DNA from: Pseudomonas sessilinigenes | GTDB taxonomy: Bacteria > Pseudomonadota > Gammaproteobacteria > Pseudomonadales > Pseudomonadaceae | NCBI RefSeq assembly: GCF_003850565.1 | Contig: NZ_CP027706.1 | Location: 5,828,001-5,892,000, forward strand | DNA: 64,000 nt | Direction of reading: 5' to 3' | Shown here: in pieces, positions 45,932 to 55,267 of the stretch | Numbering within the stretch: the first letter of the stretch is position 1 | Layout: the number at the start of each line of letters is the position of its first letter | Program-made: the position numbers and the translations under genes | The notes under the pieces: generated by a model | What the model saw: the letters and a program-made list of their open reading frames with translations, nothing else | Told to the model about the DNA's origin: nothing | Database searches by the model: none

Positions 45932-46873
45932 ATGACTACCAAGAAACTCAAAGTCGCCATCGTCGGTTCCGGCAATATCGGCACCGACCTGATGATCAAG
46001 CTGATGCGTAATGCACAACACCTGGAAATGGCCGCCATGGTCGGCATCGACCCGGCCTCCGACGGCCTGGCCCGTGCCCAGCGGCTGGGGGTGGCCACGA
46101 CCCATGGGGGCATCGAGGGGCTGAGCCGCCTGCCGGTGTTCAACGAGATCGACTTCGTTTTCGATGCCACCAGCGCCAGCGCCCATGTGCGCAATGCCGG
46201 TTTTCTGCGTGGGCTCAAGCCAGGCATCCGCCTGATCGACCTGACCCCTGCAGCCATCGGCCCGTACTGCGTGCCGGTGGTCAACCTGGAGCAGCACTTG
46301 CAGGCGACCAACGTCAACATGGTCACCTGCGGCGGCCAGGCCACCATCCCGATGGTCGCGGCGGTGTCGCGAGTCGCCAAGGTGCATTACGCCGAGATCA
46401 TCGCCTCCATCGCCAGCAAATCCGCAGGCCCCGGTACCCGCGCCAATATCGACGAGTTCACCGAAACCACCAGCAAGGCCATCGAGGAGATCGGCGGCGC
46501 AGCCAAGGGCAAGGCGATCATCATCATGAACCCCGCCGAACCTCCGATGGTGATGCGCGATACGGTGTTCGTGCTGTCCGAGGTAGCCGACCAAACCCGC
46601 ATCGAAGCCAGCATCGAGCAGATGGCCGCCGCCGTGCAGGCCTACGTGCCCGGCTACCGGCTCAAGCAGAGGGTGCAGTTCGACCTCATCGCGCCATCCG
46701 CCCCACTGAACATTCCCGGCCATGGCCAGTTCAGTGGGCTCAAGACCTCGGTGTTCCTCGAAGTCGAAGGCGCTGCCCATTATCTGCCGGCCTATGCCGG
46801 CAACCTCGACATCATGACCTCCGCCGCGCTGGCCACGGCCGAGCGCATGGCCCAATCGATGCTCAACGGCTGA
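45932..46873 (+). CDS. mhpF: Acetaldehyde dehydrogenase (acylating)
   Basis: 313 residues. Rossmann [13 protein letters not shown] at about 12-24, catalytic Cys in [12 protein letters not shown] (about 131). Converts acetaldehyde to acetyl-CoA with NAD, channelled from the aldolase encoded next. GGAG precedes the ATG. Confidence 0.95.
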   Translation: MTTKKLKVAIVGSGNIGTDLMIKLMRNAQHLEMAAMVGIDPASDGLARAQRLGVATTHGGIEGLSRLPVFNEIDFVFDATSASAHVRNAGFLRGLKPGIRLIDLTPAAIGPYCVPVVNLEQHLQATNVNMVTCGGQATIPMVAAVSRVAKVHYAEIIASIASKSAGPGTRANIDEFTETTSKAIEEIGGAAKGKAIIIMNPAEPPMVMRDTVFVLSEVADQTRIEASIEQMAAAVQAYVPGYRLKQRVQFDLIAPSAPLNIPGHGQFSGLKTSVFLEVEGAAHYLPAYAGNLDIMTSAALATAERMAQSMLNG

Positions 46874-46884
46874 GGAACGAGTAC

Positions 46885-47919
46885 ATGACTTTCGATCCAG
46901 GCAAGAAGCTCTACATCTCCGACGTCACCCTGCGCGACGGCAGCCATGCGATACGCCACCAGTACTCCCTGGACTCGGTGCGGGCCATTGCCCGGGCCCT
47001 GGACCGGGCCAGGGTGGACTCCATCGAAGTGGCCCATGGCGACGGCCTGCAGGGCTCGTCCTTCAACTATGGCTTCGGCCGCCACGGCGATCTCGAATAC
47101 ATCGAGGCCGTGGCCGGCGAGCTGCGCCACGCCAAGATCGCCACGTTGTTGCTGCCCGGCATCGGCACCGTCCACGACTTGAAGAACGCCTATGAGGCTG
47201 GTGCACGGATCGTCCGCGTGGCCACCCACTGCACCGAGGCGGATGTATCCAGGCAGCACCTCGAATATGCCCGGGAGCTGGGCATGGAGGCCGTGGGTTT
47301 TCTGATGATGAGCCATATGCAGACACCCGAAGGGTTGGCGCAACAGGCCAAGCTGATGGAGAGCTACGGCGCGCAATGCATCTACATGGCCGACTCCGGC
47401 GGCGCGATGAACATGAACGATATCCGCGAGCGCATGCGGGCATTCAAGGCAGTCCTGGACCCACGAACCCAGACCGGCATGCATGCCCACCACAACCTCA
47501 GCCTCGGGGTGGCCAACTCCATGGCCGCAGTGGAAGAAGGCTGCGATCGCATCGACGCCAGCCTCGCCGGCATGGGCGCGGGCGCGGGCAACGCGCCGTT
47601 GGAAGTCTTCATCGCCGCGGCCGAGCGCGCGGGCTGGAATCACGGCACCGATCTCTACACCCTGATGGACGCGGCCGACGACATCGTCCGCCCCTTGCAG
47701 GATCGCCCGGTGCGGGTCGACCGCGAAACCCTCGGCCTTGGATATGCCGGCGTGTACTCAAGCTTCCTGCGCCATGCGGAAATGGCCGCTGGCAAATACG
47801 GCCTCAAGACCCTCGACATCCTGGTGGAGCTGGGCAAGCGGCGCATGGTCGGCGGCCAGGAAGACATGATCGTCGACGTCGCCCTGGATCTGCTCAAGCT
47901 CGAGGTGCTGCCCACCTGA
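46885..47919 (+). CDS. mhpE: 4-hydroxy-2-oxovalerate aldolase
   Basis: 344 residues. The DRE-TIM motif [14 protein letters not shown] (about 15-28) with the metal-binding HAHHNL segment. Splits 4-hydroxy-2-oxovalerate into pyruvate and acetaldehyde and forms a complex with the dehydrogenase upstream (11 bases between). Completes the lower pathway to pyruvate and acetyl-CoA. Confidence 0.95.
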   Translation: MTFDPGKKLYISDVTLRDGSHAIRHQYSLDSVRAIARALDRARVDSIEVAHGDGLQGSSFNYGFGRHGDLEYIEAVAGELRHAKIATLLLPGIGTVHDLKNAYEAGARIVRVATHCTEADVSRQHLEYARELGMEAVGFLMMSHMQTPEGLAQQAKLMESYGAQCIYMADSGGAMNMNDIRERMRAFKAVLDPRTQTGMHAHHNLSLGVANSMAAVEEGCDRIDASLAGMGAGAGNAPLEVFIAAAERAGWNHGTDLYTLMDAADDIVRPLQDRPVRVDRETLGLGYAGVYSSFLRHAEMAAGKYGLKTLDILVELGKRRMVGGQEDMIVDVALDLLKLEVLPT

Positions 47920-47928
47920 GACAGGGAT

Positions 47929-47967
47929 CGCCCGATACCCGCTGCTCAAGCGCTCGAGTGTCGGGCG
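47929..47967. terminator. Weak hairpin after the meta-cleavage operon
   Basis: CGCCCGATAC (47929-47938) and GTGTCGGGCG (47958-47967) can pair with a 19-base loop, between converging genes. No T-run. Confidence 0.4.
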
Positions 47968-47989
47968 CCCCTGGCTACCCAGCCAAGGG

Positions 47990-48415
47990 TCAGTCCAGGC
48001 GTTTGTGCAGGAACAGGCGCTGATGGCCAGGAGGGAAACCATCGAGCTGGCCAAACTGGCTAAAGCCATGTTGCGCGTAGAAAGCCGGCGCCTGGAAATC
48101 GAAGGTATCGAGCCAGATCCCGACACAGCCCTTCTCCCGGGCCAGGTCTTCGGCCATGTGCAGCAGGCGCGAGCCGGTGCCTTGTCCCCTGGTCTGCTCG
48201 GGGATCGCCAGCAACTCGATGTACAACCAGCGATAGAAGATCTCCGCCGACAGCCCACCGAGGATTTCGCCGGTCTGCTCGTCACGCACCAGCAGCGCGA
48301 TCGCCTCGGTCTTCGGGTCGCCCGCCTTGGCGCGGTTGTGGGCGCGCAAGGGCTTGAGGATCGCAGCGCGCTCCGCCTCTCCCGGATCGACCATCATCTC
48401 TATACGAATCGCCAT
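47990..48415 (-). CDS. GNAT family N-acetyltransferase
   Basis: 141 residues. IELLAIPEQTRGQGTGSRLLHMAED contains the acetyl-CoA pyrophosphate loop (R-G-Q-G-x-G), and the late FYAQHGFSQFGQLD segment is the GNAT motif B. AAGGAC precedes the ATG at 48415. Substrate unknown; unrelated to the catabolic operon, with which it converges. Confidence 0.88.
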   Translation of the reverse strand: MAIRIEMMVDPGEAERAAILKPLRAHNRAKAGDPKTEAIALLVRDEQTGEILGGLSAEIFYRWLYIELLAIPEQTRGQGTGSRLLHMAEDLAREKGCVGIWLDTFDFQAPAFYAQHGFSQFGQLDGFPPGHQRLFLHKRLD

Positions 48416-48717
48416 CGCTTGTCCTTTTGGATGCTCATATTGATTGGGACAGATACCGGCTAACGCTCGATCTCGGGTCGGACGCTGGCCTGCCATGGGC
48501 TCGGCGAGTCTAGCATCCCCCAACACCAGCACCTGAAGCCCTGCTTGACGCCAGGCAGCCTCGACCGCGACCGCCGAATCAGGCTACTGCCGGCCTTTCA
48601 ATCAAGCTTGCCCGATAGCGTCCTTGGCGGCGCCTGTCGCTGAGGGGACGGCTCATCGCCGCATGATCCGCGGATCGCATGCAAAAGAATGCGCTTGCCC
48701 GAATCCCGGGCAATAAA

Positions 48718-48745
48718 AACCCCGTAGGCATCGATCCACGGGGTT
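48718..48745. terminator. Terminator-like hairpin downstream of the PAS kinase
   Basis: AACCCCGT-N12-ACGGGGTT, 35 bases past the kinase stop on the minus strand, followed on that strand by TTTTATTG. The 364-base gap to the GNAT gene also holds several short palindromes (for example GATCCGCGGATC at 48666) but no gene. Confidence 0.65.
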
Positions 48746-48779
48746 CTTGAGAATGCGGCCAAGGCATCCGACAGAGCTC

Positions 48780-49955
48780 TCAGTCCAACCCAACGTCCGC
48801 AGGCAGATGGATAGAGAACGTGGTGCCATAAACCGGGCTCGACGTCACCGAGACCCTGCCCTCATGGGCCTCGACAATCTGCCGGACGATGAACAGGCCC
48901 AGCCCCACCGAACGCAGCGAATCTTGTTGCTCGCTGGCACGCACCATCGGCTCGAACAAGGTCGCAAGCAAGTCCTCGGCGATCGCCGACCCATGGTTGT
49001 GCACGGTGATGATCGCACCCTGCTCCGACAGATCGGTGGTCAACGTGATCGGGAAGCCCAGGTCGCCGTAGGCCACGCTGTTCGCCACCAGGTTACCGAT
49101 CATCTGCTGCAGGCGGTCCTGGTCCAGGGTGAACGCCCCGCTGCCCCGCGAAAGGTGGCGTATATCGGCATTGCCGAAGGCCACCCGCAGTTCACTCAAG
49201 CTTTGTTCCACCGCTTGCACCACGTCGACCGGGTGGCGGCGGATGCTGATGCCCTGGCCAATCCTCACCGAGGCGAAGTCGAGCAGATCGACGATCATGC
49301 GCTGCGCACGCTCGGCGGACTGGCTGATGCTGCTCAACAAGCGATGCGCCTTGTCGGTACGCGCATCACGTTCGAGCAACTGCGTGGCCATCTTGATGGC
49401 CGTCATCGGGGTTTTCAGGTCATGGCTGGCGATAGCGACCATCCGCTCGGCGAATGCTGCGCGGCGCTGGCTGCTTTCATAGGCCGCCGCGAGTTCCGCC
49501 TTGGCCTGCTGCAGCGCGGTCTCGGCGCTGATCTTCTGGGCCAGGAGTTCTTCGGCACGCTGGCGCGCCGCAAGCACTTCGCGCTCGTAGCGGTCACGCT
49601 CGGTCGTGCCGAACAAGGCAAGCTGGTAGCGGACACCCTCGGCGGTTTCACGCCTCACACCATTGAGCAGCACCGAAATGACGTGTCCATCGCGGTGCAC
49701 AAGCTCGAGTTTCACCTCGGCGACCGAGCCCTGCATCTTCATCAACGGGATCCAGTGGGTGCGCTGGAACAACCGGCCGCTGACCGTCAGCAACTGCTCA
49801 AAGGGACGCTCATCCAGGCTGGCCCGATCATAGCCCAGCCAATTGCAGAGGGTCTGGTTACAGCGCAACAGGGTGCCATCTTCGGCGATGACCACCAGCC
49901 CGCAGGGAGCCTCCTCGAATAACGACGCGGTACAGAGCAGTAGCGAGTCATCCAT
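48780..49955 (-). CDS. PAS sensor histidine kinase coupled to RsbQ-like hydrolase
   Basis: 391 residues, soluble. PAS domain at about 8-125 (FEEAPCGLVVIAEDGTLLRCN...), a coiled coil (about 126-168), HisKA with the phospho-His in IASHDLKTPM, then HATPase with NLVANSVAYGD and VGLGLFIVRQIVEAHEG. The ATG at 49955 lies inside the stop-proximal codons of the hydrolase gene (GGATGA overlap), so the two are translationally coupled; a GTG at 49967 is an alternative. No receiver protein follows. In Bacillus RsbQ acts through the PAS domain of RsbP; here a kinase takes that position. Confidence 0.92.
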   Translation of the reverse strand: MDDSLLLCTASLFEEAPCGLVVIAEDGTLLRCNQTLCNWLGYDRASLDERPFEQLLTVSGRLFQRTHWIPLMKMQGSVAEVKLELVHRDGHVISVLLNGVRRETAEGVRYQLALFGTTERDRYEREVLAARQRAEELLAQKISAETALQQAKAELAAAYESSQRRAAFAERMVAIASHDLKTPMTAIKMATQLLERDARTDKAHRLLSSISQSAERAQRMIVDLLDFASVRIGQGISIRRHPVDVVQAVEQSLSELRVAFGNADIRHLSRGSGAFTLDQDRLQQMIGNLVANSVAYGDLGFPITLTTDLSEQGAIITVHNHGSAIAEDLLATLFEPMVRASEQQDSLRSVGLGLFIVRQIVEAHEGRVSVTSSPVYGTTFSIHLPADVGLD

Positions 49956-50760
49956 GGCCAAATTCACATTGGGTGAAGAAGGTATCCATGACTGCGGAAC
50001 AGGCGCTGGGGGCGCTCAACTGCGGATAATGGCCGATATTGTCGATCACGCTCAGCTGGCTATTGGGGAGCACGCGATGCAGGTACTCGCCCACGGCAAC
50101 CGGCACAACCGGGTCGTCGCAACATTGCACGATGAGCGCTGGAGTCTGCAGGCCGGCGATATCCTGGCGGTGGTCGGACAGAAAGATGATCCGCGCGAAC
50201 TGCCTGGCAATCTGCGCATCGGTGCGCCGAAAGCTGTTGATCAACTCTTCGCCAAGCGCCGGTTGCCCCGGGGCGCCCATCAGCACCGGGGCCATGGTGC
50301 TGGACCAGCCCAGGTAATTGTCGTCGAGGGTATCGAGCAATGAATGGATCTCATCTGGCGAAAAACCGCCGATGTAAGAAGCAGCATCGATGTAGCAAGG
50401 CGAGGCGCCGATCATCGCATGGGCGGCGATCCGTCCCGGAAGCTGGAGATCCGCCAAGGCGCCGATCATCGCTCCTGCCGAATGGCCAGCCAGGATCACC
50501 GGCCCTTCGGCGTATTCATCGATCAGCTCATTGAGATCCGCGGCGTAGCCCCAGAGCGACGCATATTTATCCCGGTCATAGCTGCCCAGATCGGATTGGC
50601 CGGCCCCGACCAGGTCGTAGGTGATCACCCGAAAACGCTTGATGAAATGGGGCAGGAGGAATTTCCACATCGACTGGTCGCAGCCGAATCCATGGGAAAG
50701 GATCAAGGTTTCACTGCCGCCGCCAGCCATGTGGACGTTGTTGCGTTTTTGCAGGGTCAT
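49948..50760 (-). CDS. RsbQ/KAI2-like alpha/beta hydrolase
   Basis: 270 residues, the RsbQ length. RNNVHMAGGGSETLILSHG, GFGCDQSMW, YDLVGAGQSDL and NYLGWSSTMAPVLMG are RsbQ/D14/KAI2 family blocks. Triad: Ser94 (GHSAG), Asp215 or Asp216, His244. These proteins hydrolyse or bind a small hydrophobic lactone-like ligand and signal to a partner rather than serve catabolism. The gene overlaps the PAS kinase gene. GGGATAGGT precedes the ATG at 50760, and a TTGACGC direct repeat lies 76 bases upstream. Confidence 0.92.
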   Translation of the reverse strand: MTLQKRNNVHMAGGGSETLILSHGFGCDQSMWKFLLPHFIKRFRVITYDLVGAGQSDLGSYDRDKYASLWGYAADLNELIDEYAEGPVILAGHSAGAMIGALADLQLPGRIAAHAMIGASPCYIDAASYIGGFSPDEIHSLLDTLDDNYLGWSSTMAPVLMGAPGQPALGEELINSFRRTDAQIARQFARIIFLSDHRQDIAGLQTPALIVQCCDDPVVPVAVGEYLHRVLPNSQLSVIDNIGHYPQLSAPSACSAVMDTFFTQCEFGHG

Positions 50761-50835
50761 ACCTATCCCATTGTTGTGCAGCAAAATGCTTGGCAGCGGC
50801 CATTGGTTGAGCTGCCAATTCAGAATAGTAGCAAT

Positions 50836-50863
50836 TTGACGCAATCGACCTTGCATTTGACGC
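50836..50863 (-). promoter_or_regulatory. TTGACGC direct repeat, copy 3 (upstream of rsbQ-like gene)
   Basis: TTGACGC at 50836 and again at 50857, spaced 21 bases, in the same orientation relative to the minus-strand gene as the two copies in the SDR operon. The remaining 250 bases up to the next gene hold nothing recognisable. Confidence 0.5.
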
Positions 50864-51112
50864 TAGTTTTTTCGTTCTTGTAGCCATTTTGCTTCAGCAG
50901 TGCATCATGGCCAGCCCGCCAACATACGCGAAACGGCCGCTCGGCGCTCGACTGGCTAAATGGTCTGCATAACGTGCTGACCGTCCCGGAGGAAGCCAAG
51001 TGCTTGCCAAGCCGTGATGGGCCGACAGCTCATTGTTCCAGACCAGAAAGCACCCGCCCTCACCCCGTACAACATGTCCAAACGGCGGGGGCCAGATTCT
51101 GTCGATATCAGC

Positions 51113-51547
51113 TTAGGGTTTCGCGTCATCCGAGGTGCATGGCTTCAAGCGGTTGGTATCCGTACCACCGTCTTCGCCTCTATCGATGTCGCCGTTCGCA
51201 TTGAGGTAAATATGCGTCGTCGGCCATTGGGGCGTGATATTGACGCAATGATTGCCGGTTCTTTTTCCCCACCAGTACAACTCCATGAAAAAGCCTTCAT
51301 TTGGAAATATGTGGCCGAAATCCATTGAAGTCTCGCCGGGATACAGCCCCCCGCGCCCGCTCCTGTAGATTCGGTGTTGCGTATTCCAGACGATGCCGAG
51401 ATTTTCTGTGGCTTGGGTTGAATAGTGAACCGTTACAGTCGGAGTTGCGACATACCAGAACGCAAACGGCGAGATCATCAACAGAGAGAGGACGGCCACA
51501 TTTCGCCAGCGTCTAATGGCTTTCACATTTGTACTCACGGATGCCAT
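51113..51547 (-). CDS. Hypothetical single-pass membrane protein
   Basis: 144 residues with one N-terminal hydrophobic segment (about 17-36, VAVLSLLMISPFAFWYVA) and a polar, periplasmic-looking domain rich in Trp, Tyr and Gly. No family recognised. Contains one Cys pair (Cys at about 98 and 138) that could form a disulfide. Confidence 0.6.
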   Translation of the reverse strand: MASVSTNVKAIRRWRNVAVLSLLMISPFAFWYVATPTVTVHYSTQATENLGIVWNTQHRIYRSGRGGLYPGETSMDFGHIFPNEGFFMELYWWGKRTGNHCVNITPQWPTTHIYLNANGDIDRGEDGGTDTNRLKPCTSDDAKP

Positions 51548-51632
51548 CTGGCCATTTCGCTGGTACCACCACCAACACGTTGCCCATCATCATTCTGGAA
51601 GCAGCGCAGCCACCGTTATTGGCTAGTCGCTA

Positions 51633-52292
51633 CTACATCTGCCTGGCGTTTCGCGCAGAGATGGCAACAGTGGTCGGCGAATCAGCAAGTGGTACGAACT
51701 TTCGCGTCGCACCATCAAGCGCATCGATGCCTCCCGCTTCGATGTCGTAGACCCAGCCGTGCAAATTCATGCGTCCCTGCTCGAGCGCCAGTGCCACGGA
51801 TGGATGCGTACGCAGGTTCGCCAGTTGCGCGATCACGTTCTCACGCACCAGGCCGTCGAGCTTCGCACGCGGCGTGTCGAATTCATGGGCCGCGTTGATC
51901 GCTTTTGCGGCGTCCGCATGGCGTAGCCAGTTGGCGACCGCCGGGAGATGGTCCAGGCACGTGCAGCGTGAAATCGCACCCATCGCTCCGCAGTCCGAGT
52001 GTCCGCAAATCACGATGTCCTGTACGCCAAGCACGGCGACTGCATATTCGACAGTGGCCGAAACGCCGCCCGGCTCGGGACCGTAGGACGGCACGATGTT
52101 GCCGGCGTTGCGAATAACGAATAGTTCGCCCGGCTCACGCTGCGTCAGGAGCTCAGGTACAACACGACTGTCCGAGCAGGTGACGAACAACGCCTTGGGG
52201 TTCTGTGTCGTCGCGAGCTGCTTGAAAAGCTCGATGCGTTGCGGATAAACCTCGCGCTGGAAGCGCAGAAAGCCGTCGATAATGTCACGCAT
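51633..52292 (-). CDS. Beta-class carbonic anhydrase
   Basis: 219 residues. Zn ligands Cys39, His98 and Cys101, with the Asp41-Arg43 dyad (TCSDSR) and GHSDCGA, the beta-CA signature. Interconverts CO2 and bicarbonate. GGAG lies eight bases before the ATG at 52292. No cyanate lyase or SulP transporter accompanies it. Confidence 0.94.
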   Translation of the reverse strand: MRDIIDGFLRFQREVYPQRIELFKQLATTQNPKALFVTCSDSRVVPELLTQREPGELFVIRNAGNIVPSYGPEPGGVSATVEYAVAVLGVQDIVICGHSDCGAMGAISRCTCLDHLPAVANWLRHADAAKAINAAHEFDTPRAKLDGLVRENVIAQLANLRTHPSVALALEQGRMNLHGWVYDIEAGGIDALDGATRKFVPLADSPTTVAISARNARQM

Positions 52293-52487
52293 GGAGTTCT
52301 CCAAACCCTAATACCAGATGTTGGCGCAAAGCACTCGATAGGCCATCGCGCCGCAGTGCTTGTCATTATTGCAGACGTCGCACGCTGGCTGTAGATGGAC
52401 ATCGAGACATAATCATCGCGGCAGATAGGGATAAAACAATGCCGAACAAGAGCATCGCACACGCAAAATGCTGCCGACCCAATACCC

Positions 52488-52620
52488 TCACATTGCCTGG
52501 ACGGCCGCCTGAACAGAAACTTCTGCAGGAATGATCACACCGAACTTCACCGCATACAGGATCAAATCCTCGGCGCTCGCATAGCTTCAGGTTTCGGGAT
52601 TACCCTGGCCCACTTCAAGG
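52488..52620 (-). pseudogene. Decayed C-terminal fragment of an unknown protein
   Basis: On the minus strand a codon-like run reads VLEVGQGNPET, then an in-frame stop, then YASAEDLILYAVKFGVIIPA and a tail ending AVQAM before a second stop. It has no usable start and looks like a broken gene end. The rest of the 322 bases upstream of the carbonic anhydrase holds no gene. Confidence 0.35.
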
Positions 52621-52989
52621 ACTAACGTCATGTTCGGGGCTCCACATAGCCAAACCAGTAGAGCCGCGCACCTTGAGACCTATTCGCGACATGCGATACA
52701 TCGCTTGCTCGAACAAATCATCCTCCACCGAATGCGTACACTCTTCGATAACGGCGAAAGCGTCCGGCGTACCAATCGCTCGCAATGCCCAGAGGCATTT
52801 TTTATAGAAGCTGCCGTAGTTATCGTAGTCGAGGTACTCAAGATCAGGCTTGAGCAATATGGCCTGGCGGAGAAAGGGAATGCTGTCGGGATTCGCGGCC
52901 TGTTGAAGGGACCAGATAATCTCCTCGTGGTCCATGTGATCTGTTTCAAGAAGGCGCTCGCACTCCTCACGTACTTCTACTGCATCCAT
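52615..52989 (-). CDS. Hypothetical HEAT-repeat-like protein
   Basis: 124 residues, acidic and helical. ANPDSIPFLRQAILLKPDL and KKCLWALRAIGTPDAFAVIEECTHS resemble two HEAT-like helical pairs. Proteins of this size and shape are often polymorphic-toxin immunity proteins, but no toxin is beside it. It is the last gene before the tRNA-Cys-linked repeats. Confidence 0.65.
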   Translation of the reverse strand: MDAVEVREECERLLETDHMDHEEIIWSLQQAANPDSIPFLRQAILLKPDLEYLDYDNYGSFYKKCLWALRAIGTPDAFAVIEECTHSVEDDLFEQAMYRMSRIGLKVRGSTGLAMWSPEHDVSP

Positions 52990-53068
52990 GTTGTTTGTTA
53001 CCCATCTAGCGGTCGATCAAATGTGCCGCATTTTGAGAAACATCCTGAGGATGGGCAAGCGAATAAAA

Positions 53069-53327
53069 ACCCTACCCAACTGTAAAGCTCTGGTACGCCA
53101 GCATTTTCTACAGCCAATGAAAAAACCCCGTAGACGTTGATCTACGGGGTTTCAAAGGTGGAGGCCGAGGTCGGAGTCGAACTGAGGTAGGCGAATTTGA
53201 AATCCAGATAAAAATTCTATTTTTCAATCAGTTAACGATAGACCAGTTCCGCAGGTGTGAATCTTCAGGAAGGCTGGAACCCACGGTCTATGCGGAGCAG
53301 GACTTTGATGGCGGAACTGGTTTCTTA
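53069..53327. repeat. Direct repeat A: decayed tRNA-Cys 3' end, terminator and flank
   Basis: Homologous along its length to 56370-56631. It contains a terminator copy (53123-53152) and a degenerate tRNA-Cys 3' portion (53159-53205) with about nine differences from the intact tRNA at 60700. After it comes a flank with an 11-bp complementary pair, 53242-53252 with 53311-53321. Interpreted as the oldest, outermost attachment-site remnant. Confidence 0.75.
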
Positions 53328-53456
53328 GGGGGGGCTAATGCGCAAAGAAGGTCAGTCATGAGCGGCGGCCTTCGGCCAGGATCGGTCACTGCATAAACTC
53401 GGCGCTCGCGAATCGGCAAACCGGAACACCTGCGGTGTCCACGCTCTTGAAAAAAC

Positions 53457-53816
53457 TCAGTTGTCCAAGCACTTTAACAACAGGGCCAACACCCAGTCCT
53501 CCTGCAAGGCCAATGCCGCGCTGATGTCCTCGCATCTTCCATTCAGAGACAGCAGGTCGCCAGCCAGCACTTCTCCACTGGACATGCACATATCCAAAGT
53601 AATACTAAAAACCCCGTTACCTACCTGCTGGCTCTCAAAAACAAGCTCAACCTCTTTAGGGAAGATCGTCACGTAGACGAAGAGTATTTCATTCGCGTAT
53701 GTGTAGTGGCCATGATTTCTTTTGAGCAAACCACTCTGGCATTTCGAAGCCTTTTCATAAACGTTATCTAGAAATCTTTGAAGGATAAACAAAAGCTCCG
53801 GCTTTTCAGTGCTCAT
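53457..53816 (-). CDS. Hypothetical protein
   Basis: 119 residues from the ATG at 53816 (AGGGAA upstream). Helical N-terminus (MSTEKPELLFILQRFLDNVYEKASK) then beta-rich middle. No transmembrane segment or known family. Lower GC than the chromosome. Confidence 0.6.
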   Translation of the reverse strand: MSTEKPELLFILQRFLDNVYEKASKCQSGLLKRNHGHYTYANEILFVYVTIFPKEVELVFESQQVGNGVFSITLDMCMSSGEVLAGDLLSLNGRCEDISAALALQEDWVLALLLKCLDN

Positions 53817-54079
53817 TGGGTTCCCTTGCGAGCCATAGACTTCAACACGCCATTCTAACCAACATCGACGGTGTCCGAGCTGCGTGATGATGCGCACCGG
53901 CGGCAACCTGCGGTGTCATTAACATCGGTGATGAGTAGTTGTTCTTAGCTATTTGTTTGCCTGTCTAGGGACGGATGACCTCTGGTCATTACTCAACGCC
54001 GCCCATCGTCGGACAGGTCGCCCGCAACTGGCCAACAACAGCACTCAATTTCATTAGGGGTAAGCTCCGGAAATAAAAA

Positions 54080-54099
54080 AGCCCCGTTTGTGCGAGGCT
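54080..54099 (-). terminator. Rho-independent terminator
   Basis: On the minus strand AGCCTCG-CACAAA-CGGGGCT followed by TTTTTATTT, 17 bases past the stop of the membrane protein gene. Confidence 0.8.
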
Positions 54100-54116
54100 C
54101 TTTAAAACATTTATCT

Positions 54117-54650
54117 TCATCCTGAAGAATCTGAAACCTCTCCTGGAGCTTTTTCAGGATTGCTCACAGATTGAACGTCAACCGCCTGCGACGTTTTTGG
54201 AGTCTGTAAGAGCTTCTTTTCTTCCGGTTGCTGGGCGCTCTCTTGGGAATTTTTGGAATCTACCCGGTATGAAACCAGTGCCATTAAAACCTTCATTGAC
54301 TCCAGTCCTGCCATCCCACCGGCCAACTCAACAGGCTGCGCATTAACATCTGGCGACTCCCGTTGTTGCTGTAAGCGCTCCTTAGCCTCCAACTGCCGAA
54401 CGCTCTCGCGGTAAGCCTTGTAATCAAGCGCATAAGGTGCCGACATCATACAAACCTGCGTAGCTGCCAGACCCGCAACCCCGCCCGCCAACAGATTGGC
54501 CCAAAAGACAGGAATACGGCCACGAAAACGAATGACTAGCATTGTGACCAGAGCCCCAACCCAGACAAATAGCAGAAATGGAATAGAAGCTATTACAAGT
54601 GACTCCCCCCAGACCTCCCAATTGAACAAGACCCACAACGTCTGTAACAC
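54117..54650 (-). CDS. Hypothetical two-helix membrane protein
   Basis: 177 residues. Two hydrophobic helices (about 17-41 and 48-70), then a long charged cytosolic or periplasmic tail rich in Gln/Glu/Lys with a coiled-coil-like stretch (RESVRQLEAKERLQQQRE). No family recognised. Has its own terminator. Confidence 0.6.
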   Translation of the reverse strand: MLQTLWVLFNWEVWGESLVIASIPFLLFVWVGALVTMLVIRFRGRIPVFWANLLAGGVAGLAATQVCMMSAPYALDYKAYRESVRQLEAKERLQQQRESPDVNAQPVELAGGMAGLESMKVLMALVSYRVDSKNSQESAQQPEEKKLLQTPKTSQAVDVQSVSNPEKAPGEVSDSSG

Positions 54651-54878
54651 CGATAAATCTCCAGAATCTAAACACCACAGAAACCCAGGGTCCTCTGGAT
54701 TCCCTTTTCAACCGAGCAGAAAATCTCAGTAGACACTCATCTCATAGGGTACATACAAAGTTTGATCTTGTTGAAATAGAAGGCCATTTCAAATGACTTT
54801 TGCTTTGATAAGGTCCACGCAAGGGATGAGTTTTTCAGCGCAGCCTCAGACGACTCCAGGTCAGGCTGCAAAGTACGC

Positions 54879-55145
54879 ATGGCCAACTACAACGACTGCA
54901 TCCTGGCCACAACCAACCGCAACGCTGGCGCCATTGTGCGGACGGCAGTTCAGTACGTCGCCATCCAGGCGCGCATGGAGACGCTGAAAGAGAACTCCAA
55001 TGTTGTCCAGGCCGTGGAGTGGGTCAGCACGCTGAATTCGAAGACAACGCCTCAGCGCCGAACGCTCGACAAGCATCGGTTCAAGCTCACTGAAGGGCCG
55101 AGGCCGCCGATTACCGTTGACCCTTTTACAGATGAAGGTTCTTAA
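54879..55145 (+). CDS. Hypothetical protein
   Basis: 88 residues (MANYNDCILATTNRNAGAIVR...). Helical first half, basic second half. Weak ribosome site. No family recognised; possibly a phage-derived small protein given the neighbouring remnant. Confidence 0.45.
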   Translation: MANYNDCILATTNRNAGAIVRTAVQYVAIQARMETLKENSNVVQAVEWVSTLNSKTTPQRRTLDKHRFKLTEGPRPPITVDPFTDEGS

Positions 55146-55267
55146 GCCTTTGGCATTCGAAAAGCGGGTATTCCACTGTAACTATTTGTTTTTTATGAAT
55201 TTAAAAAATATTGAATAGCCTATCTCCACTTGAAACCATAGTGGCTTCATTTCAGGAGGGCTGCACC

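Noticed and set aside
48546..48552. A further TTGACGC upstream of the GNAT gene
   Set aside because: No second half-site at 21-22 bases, so it is not counted with the three elements.
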